NCBI RefSeq assembly: GCF_026914265.1
Contig: NC_069132.1
Span: forward strand, 39,255,152 to 39,319,151
Length of the DNA stretch: 64,000 bases
Direction of reading: 5' to 3'
Origin: Mya arenaria
Lineage: Eukaryota > Mollusca > Bivalvia > Myida > Myidae
The position numbers were made by a program, and so were the translations under genes. The notes under the pieces were generated by a model. That model was not told the DNA's origin, did not search any database, and saw only the letters and a list, made by a program, of their open reading frames with translations. How positions within the stretch are numbered: the stretch's first letter is position 1; each line of letters opens with the position of its first letter. Shown piece by piece: positions 1-12,000 of the stretch.

Positions 1-85
1 TAGGCAGGGCAAATCACCCCGACTGTCTTGTTATATATCACATTCTCAGACTCCATGAATCTTTCCAGAACTGACTCCTTCTCCA
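1..85 (-). CDS. unc79: unc79 exon 23 (runs off left edge)
   Basis: Acceptor TTCCCATAG. With the base carried from exon 22 it reads AAVEKESVLERFMESENVIYN, parallel in position to EAVEKVAVICRFLDIHSVTKN, and stays open to the window edge. A degenerate copy is at 150-215. Confidence 0.8.
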
Positions 86-3000
86 CTATGGGAAGATATA
101 TGCATTATTATCCTATCTACAGACAGTATACACATATTTAGGCATATCATTATGATATCTTGTTGTGCACCACATTTTCAGAAATGAATTGCAATTCAGA
201 ATAATTTACCAAATCCTTGGTACCATAATCATAGATTGAAAGGGCACAGAAGAACAAAGGCCAGTGCTTGGGTGTTGTTGTTGTTTTCAGTCGAAAACTA
301 GGGCTGTCACAGGAGTGACAAATACCCCCGAATGATGCCTGGACACAGGAATGGCTTTCTTTGAAAAGAGGCCATAACTCCGAGGTTAATTGAATTCCAT
401 CCAGTAGTTTTGAACTTATGCTCCAAGCAAGAAGAATTGCGACAGACTGACCGACCACAGAATGCCTCCAATATACCCCTTTGCAAAATTTGTTGGTTAG
501 GGGTATAAAAAGGCATAACTCTAAAATTAAAGTAAGAGTGATGGGTCTTGCATGTGTTTATAGTCGCTAGCAAAATGTGTCCAAAGTTTAATTTGAATAT
601 ATCAAATGCTTTGAGTTATGGCCAAATTTAAGCTTTTGCATGATGACAACACTGATGAGACAACAACAACACCAAGGCTTTGACAATACCTCAACGTTTT
701 TCTTCAAAACAGATGAGCCCAAAATGCAATCTTGCAAACAATGAACCTACCTGCAGCAAACCTTTCCTTCCAATCATCACTGCTGAAGTTTTCCTCCACT
801 ATTTTCCACAGCATATCTGCCCCCGTTGGTAAGGTGAGACAATGCAGCAAGAGGGGCACACACTCCAGTGCCACATGTGAACTTTTAGCCTGTAGTTGTA
901 TCCATAGGCTGAAAGTGATCAAAGATGGTAGTTAGAGCCCTGGAGACTGATTTGCTTAAAAAAAGCATTGGGGCTGGACACGTAATAAACACTGTGAGAC
1001 TGAATCACTCTCTTAACCATAAAGTTTCATACTAGTTATTTGTTATAATCATGACATCTTTTAGCAATACATAGAGCATAGTTGTCTTTTTGCAAACAAT
1101 ACTCATCCTTTTCCAACAAATAAAAAAAACCTTTTAAAGCCCCTACAAAAAACTTATTACCAGGTGTTTAATACTGCACCTTGGACTATACTGCGGAAGC
1201 ATAATTATTAAGTTAAAATTGTTCATTTTCTGTAAAAAAAATAAAAATATTGTTAATTTTCCTAAATGCTTTATTCCATAGGTAGAAAGTCTTATGCCTA
1301 ATGAACAATTCACAATTTCACCAAGGCAACCCAGGTTTGATTCCCGGCCTGGGCGCATGTGAGTTTCATAAGTGGTCACCAAGCTCGATAAGTGGGTTTT
1401 CTCTGGGTACCTCGGTTTCCCCCACAACACAAGACCACACTTTCACGTAATATCGCGCCAACAGATGACCCCAGAAACAAGTTTCACATATTCATACTTT
1501 GGAATGAGTTTCCTTGCCAGACAAAACTTGAGGAAGTCTGGGTACTGGTTGACAGAATAGTTGAGACATTCTCCGTGTAGGATCAGGTACTTCATCGAGT
1601 TAAGTAGGGAGTGTAGGGCATCAGTGTCTTTCAGGCTTCCCAGCTCCTGAGTGGGAGAATGGATACATAATGTTAATACAGAGTTGTTATGGCATTCTCA
1701 GAGTAGGATCAGGTACTTCATGGAGTTAAGTAGGGAGTGTAGAGCATCGGTGTCCTTCAGGCTTCCCAGCTCCTGTATACATAATGTGAATACAGGGAAG
1801 TTGAGACACTCTTGCTGTAGGATCAAGGACTCTATGGAGTTAATTAGGGAGTAAAGAGCATCAGTGTCCTTCAGGGAGCCTCACTCCTAGACTTAGTAGT
1901 AAGACTGAATTATTGTGGTGTTCTCAGGAGTAGCCTACCTATCAGAAAATGTCATTATCTTCCATGTACATTACTATAGCATAGCATTTCTTTCAGTCCA
2001 ATAAGATATTGTAAGTAAAACGGACAGCTGAAACTTTGACCTTCTGACTACAATTTAGGTCAAGGTCGTCTACAAGACAATCAGACACATAGGTCAACAA
2101 TTATTTTTAACACAAAACTGCTGGCATAATGTTACACATTCATTGCAGATTGTCACTGGAAGCATGTGATGTGTACAAGTTTTTATGTAAATGTTTATAA
2201 CAGTATATGAGTTATGGCCATGGTTAATACACTGGAGACAAAACCACCAAGGCTTTGAAACTGAGACAAGATAATATTCAAGTATACCTGTAGTAGAACA
2301 TTGAAGAGTTGTAGATGGATGGTCATCTGGGAGGTGTCATATGAGATATCAGGGAGCTCCATGGCTGCACCACCATGAGTGGACTCTCCACCTGGAGAAA
2401 GAATACTAGGAAATATTATCGGCTATAAACTATACAGCTAAAAAATAATGAAGTTGTCAGATGGGACTTTCAAAAAATGTAAAAGGGAAGGGTGACAATG
2501 ATGGCAAGGGTGAAAACAACAAGGTTGTGATGGGTAACAACTGTGCTGGGAGTGTTGACAACGGTTGCAGGGGCAAACCAATAGCAATGAGATTGGTAAG
2601 GTTGCATGGCTTTAACACGAGAGATGAGTGAGTATGGGGTTGAATTTTTAGGAGGTTTGTGATCACCAAGCCAGACATGTGGGCTTCCTCAAGATTCTCC
2701 AGGTTTCACCACAACAATACCACACATTTGCCTAACATAGCGACAACAAGAATGATATGCCCATCAAATATAATAATATAATGACTTGTTTCACAATCGT
2801 TGTCAAGGAAATCAGTTTAAACTATTAAAGTAAACTACAGCAATAAAATTAAGCCAGCTGAAGAATAGTTGAGTTGCTATTATAGAATGGTGACAACATT
2901 TCAAGGTCTTACTGGAAGATTCCTTGCTCGTGGCAGCAGAGCTAGCCAGATCTTCCACTTTGGGGATCTCCTTGTTGGGGATTTTACACGGGTCCCTTGG

Positions 3001-6000
3001 GCTAAACTGCTGCATCACCTGTAAGGTAAGGTAAAATTTGATAAAGAACATTGCGGACTTTATACACAAATTTTAGCATTGCTTAACAATTTCCACCTAA
3101 GGAATGACATTACATGCTGTACCCTATTTCCTGGTCTTTTCTTTGGTTTGATTAAAGTTAGCCAAAATGCTTATAGATTGGTTAATAATTATCCAATTAC
3201 TATTGTTGATCAATCAAATTGCTTTTTATGTTCATCCATGGGATAACTTATCCAATAGCATACATTAGGCTGCTGATGTTCAGTTGCAAAATGGCAAAAG
3301 CAAACTCTTATGTCACACTATGGGCCGCTTGTTCAGCACTTTGTTAAAGTTAACAACATTGTTAACGTTAACATTGTTAACTTTTAAATTTTACTGCTCC
3401 GAAAGATTAATGGATACACTAATGATATGTTGTTTTTCTAACAAGATTTGAGACAGCTGTTAGCCAGGAACTTCTTTTATTTCAATAAATGAGCACATCA
3501 AATATTTCTCATTTAAAAGTTTACAACCATGTTGTTAATGACGTTGTTACCTTTACAAAAGTTTGAAACAATCGGCCCTATATCACCTTTTTTACTTATA
3601 CCTGGCTTGCAAGGTTATGCCACAGAGCAATATTCTGACAGAACGGACAGTTGACTGTCTCCTGGTCGGTCTCACATGAGTGAGTGCCGTCCCACGGGCA
3701 CGACAACATGGACGTCAACAGCGACATCAGCTCCTTGCTTGTGTCATTGTAAATCCCCAGGTGACGTGGGCTGTCCTGAAGCTCCAACTGGTAAAACAAA
3801 AACATACGGGGTTATGGAGAGAAGTAAAACAGTAAGATTAAATCAATCAAAGGGCAATAACTCTACAATAACTATTCACAAAATAATGTTTCTTTTGTGA
3901 AGCTCTCCTCAACACAGTCAATATGTGTATGAAGTTTGAGGTTGATATCTCTAACACAAATGGAGGTATGGAGAAAAATAGTACAGTCCCAATGTCCAAG
4001 GACAGTGAGTTTCATGAGTTTTCATAAGCGTCTCCTCCTTTGTCATAATTTTGACATGAATAATAGTTGAATAAAGTGTTTCTCTAAAAGCGGTGTTTGC
4101 ATTCACACAATCTTCTCATATGTTACCTTTTAACAACACATGTTTCATTTGATTGATGTTAATGAAAAAAAGTTCCATATATATTTTTTTTTAACAATTT
4201 TTGAGTTATGGAACAGGTAACAGAGTTTGCAAAATGTTTATTTCTAAGAAGATGAGGAGCACACCGATACTCTTACATTTTGTGGGCTTAGTGCTAAATG
4301 GTTGGAAATTAAAATAGAAATAGAAGACATTACAACATATATGCATAAAGCCATGGATTTTCTCTTCATTTTTATTTCATACTATTATTACACACAATCT
4401 AGGAATGAACAAATTTCCATGTAAAATATGCAACATTACCTGCTTAAGAACAAGGTCCAACATCATGATGTAACATGGCAGAATGATTTCTGTCTCCCTC
4501 TCGTAAATCTCAAAGCTTTCCACCACCTGGGGCTCTTCCTTGTTCGGGCTCAGAGGAGGGGGAACGTCACCCGTGGGTGAGGCTCTAGATAGGTCACTTT
4601 TGGGCTCCCGGCATATGGGCTCGTCTTCCCCGGGCTCTATCATCTGTAGAGCCTTTATGCCAAGTTTCAGCATGCTGAATAGAGTATGTAAGGGAATGAT
4701 GATCTCCAAACCTGACAGGATCTGAAACACACAGCATTGTTGACTTTTCAATATAATACTTGTTAGCTTTTCTGCAACTTATACATGTGCAAACATTTGT
4801 TTAGTCATCAAAGGGACATTTTATATACCACATTTCTTGCTTAAAATCATGCCTTGAAGCATATACCCTGGAAGTTACTTAGCTTTATTTGTACAATCAC
4901 TAAGCCCCATAGCAACACACTTTTTTGATTAGACAGTCATTCTATTGCCATGGAAATCCATGTCATTTTGATTCAAGGACTTGAATAAGTACTCATGTTG
5001 GTTTAACTGTTATGACTGTTCATCTAAGGGCATTGTGGCATATGATACAATTCATCATACAGAATTCAAGTGAAACCAATTTAAGATGAAGAATTCAAGA
5101 AAAATAAATTGTTGAAACTATTATGACTGTTTATCTGAAAGAGTTCTAGATATGGTAAATTTATGATTAAAAATTGAAGCAAAACAAACCTGTAGCCACT
5201 GAAGCGCCTGTTCCTGTACATAGGCGCTGGGGTCAGCAAACCTTACCTCCACAAAGTGATACATCTTGTCAAGCATGAATGGCAAGGAACACATGTCTAT
5301 GTCAAATGCTTTACTGGAATGATAGAGAAAATAGTGTTGTTTTAGCACGTGGGAAATTGGCAAACCTGACATACACAAAGTGCTACATCTTGTTCAAGAT
5401 GCATGTCTATGTCAAATGCCTTACTGGAATGAAAGAATGATATATATAATTTAACACCCACACAAGCAAACCTGGTTATTGGATAAAAATATGAAATGAC
5501 AGTATAAATTCAAAAATTATATCATGTTCCCTCAGCATGACTGTGTATTGAATGTTATTTCAAGAAAATAAAGTCCAATATAAAATGATTATGGATCAAC
5601 ACAATTGATTATCACTGCTGTTAAGCACTGATCAACAATTATTCTGTTATATTTGATAATCTCACCATCACTTATGGCCACACCCACCTAAGAAGGACCT
5701 TGAGTAGATGTAGATCTTCAGTCGGGACCTCTGTCCGGATAGCCTCCATCCAATACGGGATCACATAGTCCCAGATCTGAAAGAAAGTAACAGCTTATAA
5801 AATATACAATACCATGTAAGTCATTTTTAAAGGCAAACCTCAATGAAATTGGGATTCCTTTTACATCAAATGAAAACAAGGAATAAATAGTTTTCACTGT
5901 TAGATGCACATGTTCCATGATCATAATCATAATTGCGGCACACATCATGAGGCCCTGATAAATTACATTTGTTGATTAATGTGTTGGAAGTCACTGGCAA

Positions 6001-9000
6001 TAACCAATGGTCCTTGATTAATAAAAGTATATCTGGGTAAATCCACTATGAGGGCCTCAAATATATGAATCAGTGATGGGTGAAATACGGCTTATCCATG
6101 GCAATGTCCTAATCCCTTGTAGCAACATGGAGCTTTGCCTTTAAAGTAACAAATTTCCCAGTACTACCCTTAAGTTCCAATTTTTAATGTCTTTTCGGTA
6201 TAACACCGTCCAGGATTGGAAGCGTATGCTATACCATTGAGCTTGGGCCAGCATGAACCAGTAGTTACGATTCTTCCCTAGCTCGACTCGAAGACCCTTG
6301 GTTAATGGTTTGGTGTAAAGGACCACAAGAGGAAATTCAAGGATATCAGGGTGAGAAACCCTAGCTTTATATAAGGAGACCTCTAGGTTATTTAACTTGC
6401 TTGGTGTAAAGCTATTATACTGGAGAGAACACTTTCCTGGTCAAGTACTGAATACTACATTCTAATGCCAGGCAAGTGAGCTACACTGGTACCAAATTTT
6501 AAAATCATGTAGTATGATGCCAGATAACCTAGAAATCTTTTAGAGACCATTTGTTGGTCTTTTATATTATTGTTTGTTTATTTCTCCCCTGGTGGGGAGT
6601 GGGCCGATCCTGGAGGTACTGCAATACCAGGCCAACCCGTGACGAGAGCGGAGCAAGCCCCTGACTTCTTGTTTCTATTATATATGATTGTTTATTTCTC
6701 CCCTGGTGGGGAGTGGGCCGATCCTGGAGGTACTGCAATACCAGACCAACCCGTGACGAGAGCGGAGCAAGCCCCTGACTTCTTGTTTCTATTACATATG
6801 ATTGTTTATTTCTCCCCTGGTGGGGAGTGGGCCGATCCCGGAGGTACTGCAATACCAGACCAACCCGTGACGAGAGCGGAGCAAGCCCCTGACTTCTCAT
6901 CTGTGTTCAAAAATCAGTTTAATATCGAAGTCCCCCAATGGGGGACGTATCAGATATTAAGCTGATAAGAACAGATACTACACTTTGATCTTAGCCAAAA
7001 GGCCGAGAAGCGATACAGCTCAGAGGTCGGTCCAAGTATATATAGTCACAAGCTTACACCATGATACCAACTGCTGCGGATTGGTAAACGTGGTAAACTG
7101 TTGTTTAAGCTTTGATATTAAACAAGTTACAAGTAATTAAGAACATTTGCTGCATTATAATATTAATCAAGTAAAACCAATCTCATCAATATATTTAACT
7201 ATACCAATTTTATTGGCTTAAGGGTAAAATTGTTGAATTAAAGACAGATTTTAAGAGTTTAAACAGTTGAATAAAGGTTTCCTCTGCTATAAATAGCACA
7301 ACCAATAGAGCGTAGAAAAGAACGACTATCCAAATAGCCTAAAGAAAGAATGGCCATGAGGTTGTCGGCCATGTGGCAGTCGTTTACACTGTATGCTGAT
7401 AACATCTGCACACTTCACATGTTATTAATATTATGACTTTCTACAGTATGTTTGTAATAAGTGGATAATGAGGAATTATTCCACGTTCATGAAATAGTTG
7501 AATAAACACTGGGTTATAATGCAGATAACCCATTGGATATATTAATTCACCTGAGGGATGAGGAATCATTCTATTTTAGTGATACAGTTGAATAAACACT
7601 GGGTTTTAATGCAGACGACCAACTGAATGTATTAATTTACCTGTAATAAAATGAAAATAGACACCCTGTTATCAATGTTGATTGATTTTACATGTATATT
7701 TTACACACAAATATGAAAGTTTTGGCTTGTAAAACATATTGTTCCATTATCTCAGATACATGTACATACAGCCAGATGAACAAAGTCATATGCCTTTTAA
7801 AGGGACTCCCACACATATTTTATGCAAGCAACATTTTTTTAATTTATTTTTTTCAATTGAGTTATTTTACTTAACTTTTATAAAAAAAAGCAAACCAAAC
7901 AGCAAGTGTTATTAATAAAAGCAAACCAAACAGCACGTGTTATTAATGCTCTTGTAACAAGCATATTGTTTACATTTCAAGCAAAATGATTTTTTTCAAA
8001 GTCTCAACTCAAAAACTTGATTAACATACTGTAAGGCTAAAGAGTGCAATAACAAAGAAAGACAACTCAAATATCAATTGCAGATAAATCACTAAGTGGT
8101 TATTTAAACTGTTAGCTTAGTAATTATTTTTAACTGGAAATTAGTTACCTAATAAAAATATAGTCTACATGAGTTATAACTCTTTCACTGTGCACAATGT
8201 CACATTGCTGTCTTTTTCATTAAATACCATCAAAAGATTGTTTTAGTAATGTCCTGGACAAAAAATGAATAAGAGGAGATCATTTTGCAAGAAAGTGACA
8301 CGAAATTCTTGCAAGGTGCACAACTTCACATTGCCATTTATCATTGTTCCAAGTTCCAATCAGTTACTTAAAATATATTCCCAGCTCTGTTCCAGATAAA
8401 TTTAAAGACTTCAAACCCAGTCATTCAAAAGCAAAAAAGTGACATGGACGATGCTTCTAATAATAGATTAATTCCGACAGTGGATCAATATTAAATTGAT
8501 AATACAGTGCAACCTCGCTAAACCGGATCTCCACAAAACCGGAATCCTCGGGATACCGGACTTTTTTCAGAGTCCCGATTTTTCCCTTATACTTTTCAAT
8601 GTAAAATAATCCCCACAAAACCGGAACCTCGGAATTCCGGATACCGGACAAAAAATCGAGAAAATTTGTTAGTTGTCATCGTAATTTTACCTCGCAAAAC
8701 CGGACGTTTATTTGTTCAAACATGTCAAAATGATTTTGTGTATTAGGAATTCGCGAATCACGTGTCACTTTGTCACTTTGTCACTTTGTTTTGACAGCCG
8801 GTGCGTCGTTAAATATTGCACCTTTGATGTTGTGATAACTCGATAATCGATAATGATGATTCCGCTGTGGATTGACTGCCGCGCGATAATCAAACGTTAA
8901 TCAAACTTGTGAAAAGAAAAATTGATTGAGACATTAATTTGTTTGTTGTAGAAAATTAAGAACTAGAAACGGTTATTAAGTGATCATTTTGGAGGGTTGT

Positions 9001-12000
9001 TTTATCTAAAGACTTCTATGAGTGAATTAAATTAAAGCGGTGCGTTAATTAAACTATCAAACATACTTAACAAGCATTAAATTGCGCGAGTTGTTTTATT
9101 TTTTTAGACTCGGAAAAAAGATGATTACAAAAACGCAGAATTATGTTTATCACTTTTGCATGTGCTTTAATCATGTCTCAACCTCCGTCTAAACGTCGAA
9201 GAATTGAACTGTCCCTAGAGGACAAAATGAATCTCATTAGAGATTCTGAGAAAATCCCTAAGCCTACAATCAAGGTATGTTTACTGTATGAAATCTTTGA
9301 ATTTGCTGTTTATTTTCAATTTCAGTTTAAATTTCGCTTTTACACTGCATTAAAATGTTTCATTTGATTTATTTCAGATTCTCAGCTGAGCACTTTGGCA
9401 TCGGGAAATCAACAGTGGGCGATATTATGAACATTATGTATCACACAAGAAGCGTAAAGATACATGTACAATGTACATGTACAATGATATAAACTGTATC
9501 TGTAATGTACATTGATATATAAATGAATATACATGTATATTCTATGCATTATTTGAAGTTACTTGAACCATCATTGATGTAAAATAAATGTTATCTTTGT
9601 GTGTTTTTATTTTATTCCAATTTTCAACTTCCCTTAAGGTTAACTCAGTTAATATTTTGAGTAAACTTACTCCGTACATCAAATCCTCACTAAACCGGAA
9701 TCCTCACTAAACCGGAAATTTTCCCCGGTCCGGACCTTGTCCGGTTTAGTGAGTTTTCACTGTAGTTATTAACATGTAGTTCTATTTTCTTAAACAATTG
9801 AGGCTAATAAATATATTCAGTTTGTCGCCTGCATGATAGCTTATTGTTTATTCAATTGCTTTTTGAAATGGTATAAATCCTCATTATCTACTTATTGTAA
9901 ACCTTGACTGTAATATGTCTCACCTGGTATGTGATGATATCGTAGGGCACGAGACAGAAGAAACAGTTCAAGCCTTCCTTGATCTGGGTGGTACGCGTGG
10001 CCAACGTATCCCTGCAATCAGAAATACGCTTTCATTCTAGATACATAAAAGTATTGACTGCAACTTTCAAGAAAAAGTATTGACTGCAACTTTGAAGAAA
10101 CAGTTCAAGCCTTCCTTGATCTGGGTGGTACGCGTGGCCAGCATGACACTGTTATCAAAAGTACACTTTCATTAGATACATAAATGTATTGACATTCACT
10201 TTGAAGAAACATTCCTTGGTCTCTACTATCAGAAATACACTTTTATTGTTGACAGCATCTTTAAAGATTTGTTAACCACTCAAATGCCTCACCATTTTGA
10301 AAGAACTAATTAAGAAAAATTTCAACTGGAAATACCTATTTTACCTAATTTTCTATGCAGTAATGTCCCTTGATAAAGATTTCTGACATTACATACAAAA
10401 ATAGCTGAATTTTAGCTATCCACTTTTTTCAGAAATTTAAGTCCTATCGAATATATGTTTTTATTAAATCCTATTTTTTCATGTTTCATGTTAAAATATA
10501 TTTGAAATAAAAACTGTTTAAATGTTTTGAATGATATTACCGTATTTCCCCAACTATAAGGCGATTCGCTTATAAGACGACCCCCTAACTTTGCCCATGA
10601 AATCTGGTGTTTTTGTCTCGACTCGTTTATAAGACGGGGTCGATTTTTAAAGCAAATCAAGCACTTAAATTCTCCAAGTCTGTGAAAATGTTCATGCTAA
10701 ACAGACAAATATCAACTAAATTTGTTCATTTGCTTAGGAGTATTGATTTTTATTTTCCGATCGTATGGTATGTTTTAACCAGCCTAGACGCAATCTTTGG
10801 ATTTAAATGGGTATATACGGTATTTGATTGATCTATTTAATTCAAACCACTGCAGTGCACCTTTGATCTTTACATAGCTCGTGCTGTGACGTCACAAATT
10901 GTACTGTTTGATCTGCAGCCGACAAACAAAACACATTCCATTACATGTGTTAATAAGTTAAATTTTCGCAAGTGTTTGTCTGGATTGCAGTTGATGGGAC
11001 TTAAATTTTAAGAAATAAATAAGCATTGATGATTGCAGATAAATTAATGCAATGTGTATTGAAATCTGCCAGTTACATATATCTGTATGATATACGCAAG
11101 ACCTAATTGTAAGGAAAAAGTAAGTTTTATTAACGACATTGAAAGTTTTTAAATATTTTTTGTTCAAAATATTTTTATTTTAAAGGTAGTAAAATATGTT
11201 CCCTGTGATAAACTACGTGTTTGGACCGATAACAATCGTTATATCGAGTGTTCATTGTAGCAAAACAAAGCAGATGGTCGTCTTAATCTGATGGGTGTGA
11301 TCTTGTCACTCTTATTGGGGTGTCATCAGCAGACAAAAAATCAGTCAGTTGCATACTGTATGTTGAATATTCCTGATTCTGACTCTATTCTTTATGAATT
11401 ACTTATAGACTCGCCTATAAGACAGGCCCCTTACTTTAAGGTTAAAAATCGGGACCAAATTTCCCCGTCTTACAGATGGGGAAATACGGTAATCATCATC
11501 GCTTAATATGTGCGATTACAGTAATAACTGTGTAGTAAGGAGAAGTTACTGCAGTGTGGAGTTTGAAGTACCACCTGAGAACAACCTGACTCTGGCAAAC
11601 ACAGTTGTATAAACACATACATTAAACAATTCCCAACGTCTGGCACATCTACAACCATAGGATTGAGGTACTTACCAGAACCCCCCGACTCGGGCATATT
11701 CCACTGGGTGTGGCAGGAGACAGGATACAATCACCTCAAAATGGGTCTTGTTCACTTCCCTCAGCCACTTACAGATGTACTGGAAGTGTAAAATATCAAA
11801 GTAAGGAACAGACAAACAGTGCACAGTATTGAGAAAAACTGACGTTCATTTTTCGTGAACTGATTGTCATTGTGAAATCATTGTTTATTTAATTGCTGCT
11901 CTCTGATTGAACAAGTGCGACCTTATTTGATAATCAAAGTTCAAAAATACAACTTTGAAAATTTAACACACTTGATTGTGCCTGAGCCTTTATTCTTCAT

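Noticed and set aside
6562..6965. Repetitive open frames of 112 and 131 codons on both strands
   Set aside because: They are translations of the U2 3'-domain tandem copies; the repeat length is a multiple of three here, which keeps both frames open.
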